The position numbers and the translations under genes are program-made. DNA of 64,000 bases from Termitomyces sp. T153. Its lineage: Eukaryota; Basidiomycota; Agaricomycetes; Agaricales; Lyophyllaceae. Below, in pieces: positions 44,501 to 57,000 of this stretch (the first letter of the stretch is position 1; each line of letters starts with the position of its first letter). Where the stretch lies: assembly GCA_018296165.2 (NCBI GenBank), contig JACKQL020000026.1, positions 718,471-782,470 on the forward strand, in the 5' to 3' direction. The notes below the pieces were generated by a model, which was not told the DNA's origin, ran no database searches, and worked only from the letters and a program-made list of their open reading frames with translations.

Positions 44501-46372
44501 ATGTAACAAAGGCCGTCGACAGAGGATCATAATCGCTGGGAGCTTTCGATCGACTGTCGGTCACCAAGGACGTTAACATATTGAGTTTGGTAGTATAATA
44601 GTCAATGGCTGGCACGATCTTGCCAACAAATATATAATTGAGATTTATAAGGGGCTGGTACGCATCGAGGCTGCTCCGAGGAAGGCTGTGAAGAGCTTCC
44701 CATACTGTCTTGTGACTATGAGGCCTAGCAAGACATGGCGTATCACTTGAGGAATGAACTTGAGGGGAATCATCACTTGAAGGGTGAGACCAAAGTTTTC
44801 AAAAAGCATATCTGGACGATGCATTCAAAAGCCGTTTGGAACGTAAGGAGAACGATTCCTGCAGTCCAAACTCCTCTACGAAAGGACCAAGAACCTCTAT
44901 GAGCTGATCCATACGTGCCTCTTCATCAACTTCAGCCACTTCTGTGCCTCCCTCAGGATCGCTGTCAGCGGCGGCTCGTTGTTTCCTGGCAATTTCCGCA
45001 GCTCTATTGCGCCCCGATGCGGCAGGCAGGTTCGCGTGACGCCGGTCCATCGCTTCCTTGACAGACAACAGGGTCTTCTTCGCCAATTTGATGTGCGCAG
45101 TTTCGAGAAGGTATAAGATAGCTTCTCTTCGTTCTAACAACGAAGCTATAGAAGTCATCTTTCGAGTAATCACAACCCGCTCAATATCTGGAACATCCTC
45201 TGCACTTCGCGAGGCAGAGGTATCGGAGTACTGATTTTCGGTAGAGTCACCTTGATTTCCACGAGACAAAAGGGGAATAGCTGGCATATAGGTGGGTAAC
45301 CTTTTCGCTCTATTGAACAGGAAAGCAAAAGACCTATTGAAGAAACCAGGTTGTAGTGTTGAACCAATTCTTATGGATGGTTTCACGAGCTTTCGAGACA
45401 TGTAGAACTCAAAGTATTCCTTGAGGTCCTTTTCATTTCGAAGAGCCACGGGAACATTTGAGACCATAACTGTGCGGAGCCTGAGTCCTCGATTTGGACA
45501 ATCGCGTTCAGAGATAGGTATATCGGTAAAGTTATACTGGGGATGGGGATGAGGATGATAGGTGTCGTGGTCTGCGAGGCGTTTGGATAGCAACTCTAAG
45601 CGGACTTGCCGTAATTTGAATGCGCCATCACAAACCCACAGAAGAGTGACCATCCAGGTAAGGGTCACCCAAAAAAGTAGACATACGTGGATCCATAACA
45701 ATGATCGTCCCTTGACAGTTTCGACCAGCGATGATATAGAGGCTCGGGTCATTGATTTCGGAGAAATCGTGTTTTCAGAAAATTCTAGGTGGATGGGGAA
45801 TAGGATAGGAAATGTGGAAAAAGTATGCAGCATCGTATACCAGACTATATACCTCATCAGCAACAGAACAATTATTAGTCAGGATAAAACATACAACAAC
45901 CGCGCAAAAACCGAATATATAAGGTTGCATCGACGCCTCGTAGCTCGAGCATCTTCGTTTCCGACAAAGCGATGACCTGTCTTATCCATGCAAGTGGCCA
46001 TCCTGTAGGTGACTGTGGGGAGGGAATTCTATATTTCATTGAGTACCAAGTCAATGTCAAAGAAGAGATCGTCACTTGGCCCAGGATCTGCCTTGATATA
46101 AACTATTCGAAGAATAAAAGACAACCTGGTTAATATAAGGATAGTGCAACTTGAGAAGTGAGAGAGACGCACTATCCAAATTCCCAAGATTCGCGCGAAC
46201 CCGGATGAGCTGAAGTCACAACGTGTTTTCCCCTCCTCCTTCTTTTCATGTATTCCTGGCTAGTCACACATATAAAAGTAATCCCAAGTGCGATGACCGA
46301 CTGATTGATGAGACCACTGAATAGACGATTTGACTCCGTAAATGAAATAACTCGGGACTGGCCAATCGTCAA
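41524..46372 (-). CDS. CSC1/OSCA-type (DUF221, PHM7-like) membrane channel
   Basis: Family members are multi-pass, calcium-permeable, osmosensitive channels. Pieces in order on the minus strand: TM0 exon from 46,372 (LINQSVIALGITFICV), GWPLAWIRQVIALSETKMLELRG with DATLYIRFLR, and TM1-2 with WIHVCLLFWVTLTWMVTLLWV. The cytosolic RRM-like domain follows (TVMVSNVPVALRNEKDLKEYF; later STAFVTFSDPADAQRACKYL and VNLGVWSVI). The 7TM block spans about 44,300-42,800 in several exons (LLVALLALLIPLILLLIAKKA, FLFSILNPFVIPFGALYFF). The 411-residue C-terminal tail ends at 41,524 (PYDNPFYTRTFDNVLWLPRD, Ser-rich). Exact exon borders and the start are uncertain; no inactivating lesion was seen. Confidence 0.88.
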
Positions 46373-46937
46373 AGAAATACCTGTAGTTCTTTGAGAATGG
46401 TCTATTCTGGATATCCCCCATGAAGTTTTGAACGGTAACTAGTTAGCAACAAGATTGCCTCATGAGTGGTGCCCTGGAAGGGTACCCACGTGACAAAAAC
46501 TGTAACTTATTTCACGGATAAATTCACGATTATTCAATCTCGCTCTCATGATCATGGATGTTCATGTAATGACCTTACCGGCAAAACTCCGTTGAAATGA
46601 CGATGCGGTAGCCAAGGACTTCAGGATTTAGACGTAGTTGCGCCAAGCTGCATGCTCGAACCCAGGAGAGTTCCGTCTCCCACGGGGTGACGAAATCATT
46701 GTCATGACATCATTTTCGAGTTCTCGAAAATGCACCACTGATCGAACCGCGCCATCTTCTATTTATCACAGCTTCCTGACCCGAGCGCTGGTGTTGCTCG
46801 CCAAAATGAGAGCTTCATGTACTATCCAACAATGCACTGGATACCTTGACAGCTGGGCATTTCCTCTGATGGAGACTGACATCCAATCTCAACTTGACAT
46901 GCCCTCGTAGTTGAGACACTATGGACCATAGAAATTT
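46373..46937. other. Spacer between two minus-strand genes
   Basis: 565 bp with a short inverted repeat (CGAGTTCTCG at about 46,712). It should hold the 3' end of the upstream peptidase gene and the promoter of the channel gene. No other gene seen. Confidence 0.4.
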
Positions 46938-49900
46938 CAGTCCTTTCCGACAAACTCATCGAACCATCTGAACACCTCGTAGTGCCACTTGAGACTATGG
47001 ACGACATAAATATGCTTGGACAAAGGGGAGTAAAGAAGGAACGAACCTATTTCCATGTTTAAGAACCCAGTGGTTCTCGTCCGGAAATACGACCAGCCTG
47101 CTTCGGATACCGCGCCTGATGAATAGAAGCATCAGCGGACGTGAACATGGTACAACTGGCACGCACTGTTGCAATGCATGGAAAGCGCCGATACTCTCCG
47201 TTTCAGGAAGACGGTAGTCCTTACTGCCATGAATAAGAAGCTGGGGTGTGCTCCAATTGTTCACGAAGTTCGAGGGACTAAATCTGGTACGGTGTGTTTC
47301 TAGAGGTAATGTCCAATGATATTAGAGCAGAGTAACGTACTTCTGAGAAAGTGCTTTGCTCGTCTCGTCCCAGGGCCTAGCAGTGTTGTTTCTACGTCTT
47401 GTTAAGAAAGAAATTGAATAGGGCCTACCTTCCTCCCCACTCGTGATTGAACTGCAGTCTAGAGTTAGCTCTGGCCAAGAGTAATTCTATAGAAAAACTC
47501 ACGAAAAACAGCTCGTCCGTAGAATAGCCGTTGTAGTTCGAGTCAAATACCTGAAAACTTGTGTGAATCGTTGTAAAGTTGCAAGAGGCTTTAAAAAGCT
47601 CACCCCATCGTGACACACGAGAGCCTGTTTGTTGTCAGAGACTTGTTGATAAGAGCGCATTCGAGGCTGGTACATACTTTAAAATTAAAGCCATACTCCG
47701 GATGGCCCTGAATCCAGCTATAAAACAAAGGTGAATCTGTGCCTGTATCAAGTAATAGGGATGTCGTACTTGATAGCATAACCACCCCAGCTAGCACCTG
47801 CAGCAACCGCCCGTTCGGCATCAATCTATGAGACTGTGAACTTGGGGAGCTATTGATAGAAGCATACCCTTACCTCGGGATATGCATTCAGAACATGGTT
47901 CCAGCCCTTTTGCAGGTCGACGAATGGGTTACCACCCCAATCCCCTGCGATGGCATCTGTAAACTCTATTTCACCCCGTAAACAAAGTGCATTCGAATTT
48001 CGGGCCATACGTCATACCTTGCCCAAATGTGGTACTTCCTGTTGGATTGATGAGAATCACGAAATAACCCTGCTGAGCGAAGACTAAAAAAGAATGAGAC
48101 TCAACACGGTCGAATTCTAGTGTTCAAATACCATTAGGATTCCAACGAGTAGACCATTGATCTTCCCAAGCGCCTTGGGGCCCTAACAATCATCTGAGAT
48201 ATTGAAACAGATAACAGTTGGGAAAATCGGACCTCCATGGATGAGAAGAACCACAGGCCATTTCTTTGTTTTACCGTCCTTCCATCCGTGCGGCTTTAGA
48301 ATCCAGCCTTGAACATTTTTGTCCAAAGCACCTTTGAACCAGAAGGATTCGCCGGAGTCGAGGTTCATGCCGTGAAGTGCGGACTCAGTCAAATACGTGA
48401 TTTGCTGAATCTGACCATCAAAATGGACAGGTTCCTCATTCTGTAAGATTGAAGTTTCTAATCGACGAAGATTGCGGATGACAAAAACGTCATTGGGCGA
48501 AGTGAAAGATGATTGGCTAAACAAGAGACGCCCGTGGAAAAGTGGCTGTATTCCGGAAGCCGCTTTACTATCCGTCAGCGCAACCGGTGTTATGTATTTG
48601 TTCGGCAGAGTCGGGTGAGTTGTAGTTTCTGGAGGAGTGGGGGGTACAGGGAGTACAAATACCTTGACTTTAGCTTCATCTCCAGCGGTGAAATATATGA
48701 AATTTCCTTCTTTGGAGAACTATACGTTGTCAGTTTTGATCTCAGTGGAAGACATAGGCCTTACTGCTAAACGATCAGGAGAACGATCCCAATCTTGGGT
48801 CAGAGTGAACCGAACATTCTTTTCGAGATCATAAATAACAATTTTCGCTCTGCCAGTTAATTAGGAGTGGGTTCCAGAAATTGGAGAAACAAACGTACCT
48901 ATCACTCTCATACCCATCCTCGTCCAGTTCCAACCAGGCTACTTGAGTTCCTTGGACATTCAAGACGGGACTATGAGTAGCACCTTGCATGCTAGAAGTG
49001 AGTTCTCGAGGTTCACTCTTGCCCCTGATGTCAGTGATGTAAACCTATGTTGGGGGATGTTAACTAAGGTATAGGTATCATGACAACCAGCACAAACATT
49101 TTGTTTGGTGTGCCAAGCGTACTCGTTCTTCAGTCCAGGATCTAGTGTTGTGTAGACAACCTGGTCACGAGAGATATCAAAATCATCGGTTCCGCCGAAA
49201 GGTTCAACAGGAGAACTCTGGGTACAAGTGTTCAATACTAGAGTCAATTTGTGTGATATACAAAATCTTACGTGTTTCGTTCCTTGTAACAGGTTGATAA
49301 ATTGTCCATCAAACACCCACTTGCGATCGGCATCCTGGTACAACGAAACACTGAACAAAGAAGACTTCTTCGGTCCAACCCAAGTATCCCAGTGGCGTTC
49401 AAATGTTGTGTCATAAACATATGCTGAGTTTCCACGGGATTCATAGGCGTCGTCCTGCTCGGCAACCGAAGTTAAGTTACCATCGGAATACACATAGTCA
49501 GAGAAGACCAGAACACCAGATTCAATTGAGTAGCGGAAGTTGGTAGCGGATTTGTTGGGGAGTTTTGCAATTAGAACGGGATTGTTAGTGGTCGCAAGCA
49601 CGTCTGTATCTCCTCCGGAAGAAGTTCTGAGCGCAACGTCCAAGGCATATATCTCTAGGCCAACTTCCCCTTCAACGACATGAGCGATCGTCCGAGACTG
49701 AATCCAAAACGCCTCTCCGCCTTTTTCAAGCTGCGAAGTAATCGTATGAACGTTCAGAAACCGAACCAAAGACACAACGCGAACCTGAATCTCCAAAGGC
49801 TTCGCTGATGATTCGATAGGCGCCACTATGAGAGATTTCTTATTCCTGCAAGTATTTGAGACCATAAAATCGTGGTATCTCGTGAGCGAACTCACTTCTG

Positions 49901-50177
49901 GTCATCGAATGAATATTCGCTGACGGACACAAGTACGAGATCACCAGCTTGGTTGGCGACACCTGCACCAGGACGCCTCAACTCAACCTATGAGAGCGTT
50001 TGATCAGCTGTGAAGTTGAGATATGGGCAATTACATGAATACCAGATTCTTTGGCGAGAATATACCGGGGCCCTCCTTGAACCTAAATTTCTGATTAGGA
50101 GACATCGATTGGGTGGGAGATGGACTTTGGAAAGGGATTTGAGCCGTTAATCCCAAATAGGCTAAGGGAAACCGCAT
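46938..50177 (-). CDS. S9 family serine peptidase, dipeptidyl-peptidase 5 type
   Basis: Removes dipeptides from peptide N-termini; fungal relatives are secreted or cytosolic. The N-terminal half is a beta-propeller (exons around 49,900-48,600, e.g. VAPIESSAKPLEIQV, EAFWIQSRTIAHVVEGE, STNRK-free segments with WDTWVGPKKSSLFSV, RSPDRLAFSKEGNFIYFT). The C-terminal alpha/beta hydrolase starts near 48,300 (KWPVVLLIHGGP). Catalytic Ser in GASWGGYA (about 47,790), Asp in HGSKDYRLPETE (about 47,215), His in ENHWVLKHGN (about 47,073). End EVFRWFDEFVGKD with stop at 46,938. About twelve short introns. Start chosen at MRFPLAYLGL (50,177), a weak signal-like stretch; an in-frame Met at 50,213 is possible. 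Confidence 0.88.
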
Positions 50178-50439
50178 GTGAAGGTCCAAGGAAGTCCGGC
50201 GCTCAAGCTTCAAGCTTCAAGTTTGTTCTATGTTGAACCGGGCCATGAATATTTGAAACTATCATATGGTTATTCAGCTCACGAGACCGCATCATGCGGC
50301 AGCATAGACAAAGATAGCACAAAAATGTCTGCATTTGAGGTCATTCAGAATATGGAATATAAAGGTTGTAAATTAAGCATATATTCATGTGGTATAGATT
50401 GGAAGCGACATGATCATGTACACGACTACGAAGAGCACA
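50178..50439. promoter_or_regulatory. Intergenic region upstream of the S9 peptidase gene
   Basis: About 260 bp separating the peptidase start from the Mrt4 stop. It includes a short direct repeat (CAAGCTT, 50,207-50,220). No gene. It must hold the peptidase promoter. Confidence 0.4.
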
Positions 50440-51417
50440 TCACTCACTCATGTCATTCTTATTTTCATCTCCACCGTCAACTCCCTCTATCCTCTCTTCC
50501 GGCGTGAGAGCGCCAAGTCCATCTATCTGCACAACTTCGCCGGTCTGGGAATCCCACCGCGCGATTAGACCGATGCGGAACACCACCAGCCTGTGTCCAA
50601 TCAACTTAAGTAGCTGGGCTTGTTCGCCAGTCAAGGGCTTGCCCTTTTTGCAAAGTTCGTGAGAACTCGTGAGGGTCGGAACACCTTTATTCATGGAGGT
50701 TGTCAAGCCCAATTTTCGTAGTTGCGGCTCCTCATTATGAGGGAATGGCTCCGGGGGGTCTGAATGGTATCGAAGTACAGGTCCAGCGGGAAGTATAACT
50801 GTCCGGCTAGCAACACTGCCTGCTCGAGCGAAATCAGGCTGTTTGAAGTCGACAAACCAATCGATAACTTCTTCTGGTGGTGAATCGGTAAACAAGAGAC
50901 CGACTTGACCTTTTATTTGCTGTTTTTGTTGATGAGGACTTGGAGCTGCGGAAAAAAATCTCATATACGCACCTTGGCAAGTTTATAGACGCCTGTTCGA
51001 TACTCCTCTTCTGGAGTAAGTCCTAGAGCTTTCGCCATCACCGCTCCACGTCCAAAGAATATCCGGGCTGAGCTGTGCCGTCAAGATGAACTTCTGAGGA
51101 AGGACGAAGTTTCGTCGATGAACATACTCTTTCCAAAGCTTCCTCACTGTCTTCAGGTGCGCATTTCGCATAGAACCCACTTCGAACAACCAACAATATC
51201 TCCACTTCTCCGCATTCTCCTGCAACTAAAAAGAAGACGAGTTGATTGTTACCGCGAATCAATCCTTGAAACAACACACCTCCTGGATCAATGCAGATTT
51301 CTGCTCTTTGGTTTTTTTTGAGACCTTCGTTAGAGAAACTTCAGATAACTGGTTAATACATGGATTAAGAACACTCTTTTTGTTCTCACCGAGCTTTGAG
51401 CGTTTGGATCTGGGCAT
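50440..51417 (-). CDS. MRT4: Ribosome assembly factor Mrt4
   Basis: Nucleolar homologue of the stalk protein P0/uL10. It holds the P0 site on pre-60S particles and is released before the mature stalk is built. Exon 1 from 51,417: MPRSKRSKL. Exon 2: QENAEKWRYCWLFEVGSMRN and HLKTVRKLWK. Exon 3: SARIFFGRGAVMAKALG, TPEEEYRTGVYKLAK. Exon 4 (to 50,440): QIKGQVGLLFTDSPPEEVID, AGSVASRTVILPAGPV, NKGVPTLTSSHELCKKG, LTGEQAQLLKLIGHRL, with an acidic end DGGDENKNDMSE. Three GT-AG introns. The family-typical length of about 235-245 residues is met and no lesions were seen. Confidence 0.94.
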
Positions 51418-51492
51418 GGTGCAGAAATTTAGAAGTCCGCCAAAAATTATCTCCTCTATTATCCAAATATGTAGATATCATCAACTCCTACA
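51418..51492. promoter_or_regulatory. Bidirectional promoter between MRT4 and deoxyhypusine hydroxylase
   Basis: Only 75 bp separate two divergent start codons. It is AT-rich with no clear TATA box. Both genes serve translation, so a shared initiation region is likely. Confidence 0.65.
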
Positions 51493-52745
51493 ATGATATC
51501 CTCTACTGACCTTCAGGCGCTGGAGGATTCTTTGCTCAATAAATCTGGGAATGTACCACTTCATACTCGATTCCGGGTACTTTTCACTCTGAAGTCCTTA
51601 AATAACGAAGATGCCGTTCGAATTATATCTGCAGGTCTGCGATCTAATCTCCTTCTGTGGAATGATAAATGCTTTAACTCTACAACAGGGTTGCAGGACT
51701 CATCGGCTCTGTTAAAACATGAGCTTGCCTACTGCCTCGGTCAAATGAAGCTTCAGTCGGCGCTTCCAGCTCTGGAAAAGACTCTTCGAGATCCAACTGA
51801 AGATCCCATGGTCAGGCATGAAGTGAGCTCACACCCCATCACGCGTCTATGTTTTACACTTTACCAGTACTGAATAATCAAAATACAGGCCGCTGAAGCT
51901 ATGGGTGCTATCTCTACCTCTAGTTCGATATCAGTTCTGAAAGAGTTCGTGTCCGATTCTGAGCGTAGTGTAAGGGAAACCTGCGAGATCGCCATCGCAA
52001 AAATCGAATGGGACAACTCAGAAGAAGGAAAGAAATATCGGGAAAGCTTGAAGAATGATATTACACAGTAAGTGGCTTTGTGAGAAGGAACTGGGATTTT
52101 ACTCGGACCCAACAGACGATACACCTCAATCGATCCTGCACCCGCGACATCTGGCCTCCTTTCAGGAAAGCTAAGGCCCGAAGATGTCTCATCGAGCAGC
52201 ATTACTCATCTTCAGTCGAACCTGCTTGATGCGAAGCTTCCTCTATTTGAGAGATATCGTGCTATGTTCGCCCTTCGAAATATAGGGACACCCGATGCCG
52301 TCGATGCACTTGCATCTGGATTTACAGACAGCAGCGCCTTGTTCAAGTCAGTAACAATTCGATCTCCGTGCCCCTTGTACTCACTGCTTTCAGACACGAG
52401 ATCGCGTTCGTCTTTGGCCAGCTTCTCTCTCCACACTCCATACCTTCACTCTTGCAAGTGCTGCAAAATGACAAGGAGTCTGAGATGGTGCGACATGAGG
52501 CCGCTGAAGCGCTAGGCGGGATTGGAACTCCAGATGTGATTCCTCATCTCAGGGAATGGATGAATAGGGAGGATGCACCAAGGGTTGTCCGGGAAAGTTG
52601 TCAAATTGCGATTGATATGTGGGAGGTCTGTTTCCAGTTTCATTTCATTTGTTCCTTGCTAACGGGTGGCGTAAAGCATGAAAACTCGGGCGAGTTTCAA
52701 TATGCAAATGGTCTGAAGACGTCCATACCCGTTGAGGTTGTCTAG
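51493..52745 (+). CDS. LIA1: Deoxyhypusine hydroxylase (DOHH)
   Basis: Completes hypusine on eIF5A by hydroxylating deoxyhypusine, using a di-iron site in a HEAT-repeat dyad. Exons join to MISSTDLQALEDSLL, HTRFRVLFTLKSL, SSALLKHELAYCLGQM, MVRHEAAEAMGA, SVRETCEIAIAKIEW, YRAMFALRNIG, ALFKHEIAFVFGQL, MVRHEAAEALGGIG, VVRESCQIAIDMWE and YANGLKTSIPVEVV. The four His-Glu pairs that bind iron are all present, two per half. Five GT-AG introns (for example after MVRHE, and after DMWE). Intact, with stop TAG at 52,743. The symbol follows the yeast gene. Confidence 0.96.
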
Positions 52746-55032
52746 GGCGTTAGTCCAAGATATTCATTTCAATGATGAACGTTCAATCAATGATTAACCT
52801 GGCGCCATCTTCATGATTCCAGTTTGTGATAGAGTTATCACAGAGAAGAATGAATTCAGAAAAAAGTCTGTGAGATGAGATGTATATATAAGATATACCC
52901 AAACTCATGCAAAATCATCTGACTAATATATGAGTTGAATGATACGGGCATGTAAGGAAAGTGGTGTGCTTATTCTGAACTCATTCTGGAGATAAGAAAA
53001 TAATTGAAAATCATTCATACTCATCATAAGTATCGAGTGATGCAAAACACACTCAGCATGAGTCTAGATTATATTCCTCTATCATCATGAGTGCAATCTG
53101 GGATTTCTCAACTCAGGATTAGTTCTTGCTGAATATTGCCATACCTCAAGGGACATATATTGCAGGACCATTACCACAATGTTCAAACAATGATCTCTTA
53201 CTTACATCCAGCTCTCACATGAAGAAGTAATCATATTGATTTTGTAACATGTACATACACGTCGATGGAAATGAGACAAAGAAAGGATGCAAAGTCCATG
53301 AACTATCAGAAGTGAAGCAACAATGAAAGAAAGAGCCACAAATCATGAGTAATCGATCAGTTCCAATAACTAGTTATGAGTCTGTTAAAGCAAGTATAAG
53401 AAAAAGCAAGTCAAAGCAGAGTCCTAGTGTCCACAAAGTTTCTTGAAGCAAAGGCAGTCCAAAAACATGTCCGAGTCAGTCTAAGACCAAATCACTTACT
53501 CCTCCTCATCTAAGTCATGGTAGATGAAGCAACAGTGCCATTGTCTTCTTTACTCTCAACACTGTCATTAGCCTCACCTTTGCCATTGCCATTGCCATCA
53601 CTTGCCTCAGATTGCTCAAGGGGTGGTAGGGTCATTCCATGGTGGCATGCGCACACAGTGGACCAGACATTTGTTGTCAGCCATAGCAATTGTTGGATTT
53701 GATGTTGGAAGGGGGATAGGCAAAGGTGGGAACTGGTAAAGTTTAGGAAAGAAGGTGGGGAGAATTGAGGGGCATAACAGCAAAAGAGGGGTGCTAAAGA
53801 AACCGAGTACATGGCCTCCTGGGAAGAGGTTGTTGATTTTGTCAATAAAGATAGAGTTATGAGCAGTGCCAAGTTCATTGGCAAGGTTGTGTGGTGCAGG
53901 AATCAGTGGGGATGGAGGTGGGGTCAAGGGATTTAAGAATGGATTAAACTGGCAAGGTGCTGGAGTGAAACACAAGTGTCAAAAGGCTTGTGCACAGGTT
54001 TCTGGTGGAATCTTGCTCTAAACTTATCCTCATGGTGGGCTCCAAAATGATGATGTCCATTGCCACCTAGCTGCCATGCACAGGACACAACAATTATTGG
54101 TTTTGCAAGTAGACTATAGAAATGAGGGTACAAGCTGGGTTAAGTTACAGAGAACCTGGTTTAGCACAAATGGTGCTAGGTCACTAGTGTGAGGTTGGTA
54201 GGAAAGTGTAGCAGAGAGAGGGGACTCTGTGTGGATGAACCCAACTAGAGTGAACACTAAGTTGCCAAGCAGATGTTGCTAGTGGGGCTGGATCAGAGAG
54301 GTGCTATGGATAGTGAAGGCATTAGTAAAAAGGGAATGATAACAAAATGAAACCAGCCATAGGTGCTAGTGCTAAATGTAGACTTGATGAAATAGTACCT
54401 GAAGGTAGTACTAGCAAAATTAAATGATGAGGACACTAACTTGATAGAGAGAGTGCTAGGGTGAAAAAAGAAGCTTGAAAGTCATAAGACTTGGATCTGA
54501 ACACTGGGGCTAAGAATGAGGTACAATTCTTTGATGATTGTATAGAAAACATGACAGTATTTTTAGACTCACACAGTGTAGGACAAAACATGCATTCATA
54601 GGTGACTATGCTAAGTTTGTACCTAACAAGAGTGTAGAGTGCCTGTGTGTTAAAGATGGGTTCTAGCCTACTCCTCACCTATATTCTGTCCCCTTTTCTT
54701 TTATATCATTAATTACTAATACTTCATTTTTACTTGCATTCATACATTGCCACACCTCAGTTGCTTACCACATATTGTGGTTGCTCTGAGGTGTGTATAG
54801 TTATATTCTTACTCTTATTTACTTACTGACTTGCTCTGTTAGTCTCATGCTTATTTCTTTGTACTCAATAGGTAGAGTTTAATATAGTTGCTTACCACAT
54901 ATTGTGGTTGCTCTGAGTCTTATACTTATTTCCTTGTACTCAAAAGGTTAGGGCCCTGTCCTTGGTTGAAAAGAATTATTAACCACAAAAAGACCCAATT
55001 GCAACTCAAAAATAAAAATTAGCCTTCCACCA
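52746..55032. other. AT-rich intergenic and decayed repeat DNA
   Basis: No convincing gene. Minus-strand ORFs at 53,510-54,133 are proline-rich or short and overlap in different frames. CpG falls sharply after 53,500, so this is probably old transposon DNA, likely the leader of the copia element that follows. It contains a repeated 31-bp block (separate entry). Confidence 0.5.
54760..54948. repeat. Repeated 31-bp block with internal palindrome
   Basis: The block starting GTTGCTTACCACATATTGTG occurs at 54,760-54,790 and 54,887-54,917. Each holds ACCACATATTGTGGT, an inverted repeat. A second block (CTTATTTCYTTGTACTCAA) follows both, after 52 bp in the first copy and at once in the second. It lies about 85-270 bp upstream of the copia gag start. 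Confidence 0.85.
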
Positions 55033-57000
55033 ATGTCTGGAAATAGCACAATGCTGTTACCATTCTTGCTTCCTGATGATCAAAAATGTTGGGGGCATGA
55101 GAACTATGCTAGTTGGAAGATTCAAATGGTGGCTCATGGAAAGCCCCATGGTCTCCTGAACTATTGGAAGAACAAAGTTGTAGTTCCTTTGTCATTTGTA
55201 TCCAAAAAAGGAGAAAATTTTACAAATGCTGATGAAGATGGTCCTGAATCACCACCTGCACCACCCCCATCCCCTGCTACCATCCAGTTACCAACCCCAG
55301 AACACTCTCTAACCCCTGGCAAATTAGGATATGAACTCTGCAAGAGTGTTGCAGCCTTGTCAATCTTGATTAACTTAACCAACATTGTGGGATTGGGCAT
55401 CAACTCTGACAGCCCATCTCACATCATCTGGAAGTTTCTAGATGAGCAATATGGCAGGTCCAGTGATCAGATGAGAAATATAAAAGAGGAAGAGTTGGCA
55501 CAATGCAAGTTTGATGATGGAGTCAAGGTTGCTGGTGATGGGGGCCATATTGAAAAGATGCAATGATGAGCTCCTATGCTGCCTAGAGCTGTGCAGGAAA
55601 CCGAAAAGGAAGACCTAAACACTAGCAACTAGATAGGGTAGCTGGCAATAGGAGAGTTAATAGGGGCAAGTCAGTAACTGTCCCAGAAAACAAGAGCTCA
55701 TGGGTGTGGAGTGAACAAGTGGAAAGTGTTGCTATTGCTAGCCTAAGTCACTAGACATTAACAAAAGCATTGCTGGGTAAAGGAAGTGAAAAAGAACAAA
55801 GGCAAAAGAGTTGCTAAGGAAGGGGAAACTAAGCAATAAAAAGGGGAGTTGGGAACAAAAGGGAGAGTGAAGTCAAAGTAGACTGGGGGCCAAACACAAA
55901 TTAGTAGCCATGGTTGCTAGCATTGCTAAGTCAAAATAACAATAAGGTACCTGCAGTTGGCACCACACTAAGTTGGAATTGAGGTTGTCAAGACTGTTGC
56001 TAAGCCATTGGCAATGGTGAACAAGAGAGCAATAAGAGATCTTAAGCTGGTAAGCATAGAGCTAGTGAGGGGGGAACAGTACTCTGTTTGTTGTTTTTGT
56101 CTCTATGTACAGGCAGTATTTATACTGTTTGTAGGTATAGTATTATAAAGGAAATATTAGTTGCTGCCAGCAACAGCATCTGCCAAAGTGTTTATGATAC
56201 ATACTGAGTGTCAGTATGGTAACCAAGTAAAAGTATGTGATGTTGATATGATGCATAAAAATTGTCAATCACAAGAAAAGAGCATTTCCAATGTCAATAC
56301 CTGAAGTGTAGATGCCATTCAAGTATGTTTGTAAGCTCAACAAGAAAAATGATAAGTCAGAAATCACATGACTGTCAATATGTCCCTTTTTGGAGAGAAA
56401 GAGGTGTTGTTGCCAGGAAATGTCACCAGTGGTTGTCACTAAGAAAGGTCTCAGCCTTGTCATTCTAGATCCAAAGTCCAAACTCCATGTGATGTGGCTT
56501 GTGATCTACTAATCTTGTGGTTGCTAAAATCCCATGCAAAGGTCACATCTTTCCAGACCTTGGGGCTAGGCCTTGCATGCTGAGTGTTGTGACTTGGGTC
56601 TGGTTATGTTCCATATAGTTAGCTGCTGTCCAATCAGAAATGCCAAAAATGGTGCTCAGCAACAAGTAGGTCTTATCAGCAAGCATTGCAAAAAGCTGCA
56701 AATGACACAGGAGCTGGCATTATGGATGAGAGGTTCATCACAGAACTCCTTGACTCTTTCCCAGAGTCTTGGGACCCTGTTGTCTTAACCCTGTACTCCA
56801 AAAAGAAACTAGTCAAGGTCATACAGACATTGACAACTCATGGCAAGTGTCTGGCAAACAGATTAGGATCAAGCAATTCAGGCATGACTAGCACAATTAG
56901 TGTGGATACTGTGAAATTGCTCAGAACAACAATCCATGCCCTGACTGTGGACATGGGAATGGCTGCATACAATTCAAAAGTCCTTGTATGAACTCAAAAA
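55033..57000 (+). pseudogene. Ty1/copia-type gag, split by an insertion
   Basis: First part 55,033-55,565: MSGNSTMLLPFLLPDDQK, ENYASWKIQMVAHGKPHGLL, then ILINLTNIVGLGINSDSPSH and WKFLDEQYGRSSDQMRN, the pattern of copia Gag (UBN2-like). Second part 56,686-56,991: KAANDTGAGI, ERFITELLDSFPESWDPVV, TLYSKKKLVKVIQTLTTHG. The CPDCGHG of a zinc motif lies near 56,950 in another frame. The two parts join smoothly if 55,566-56,685 is removed. No copia integrase or RT is recognisable downstream. Confidence 0.75.
55566..56684. mobile_element. Insertion in copia gag, probably a solo LTR (about 1.1 kb)
   Basis: Interrupts the gag frame and is flanked by TGCAA on both sides (55,561-55,565 and 56,685-56,689). 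It starts with TG, but its 3' edge reads GCAT rather than a clean CA, and no terminal inverted repeat is obvious. It carries no long ORF. A TATA-like region lies at 56,115-56,150. Solo LTR is the best guess. Confidence 0.5.

Noticed and set aside
53510..54133. Minus-strand proline-rich ORFs as a secreted protein
   Set aside because: They overlap in different frames, contain no signal peptide at a plausible start, and lie in CpG-depleted DNA.
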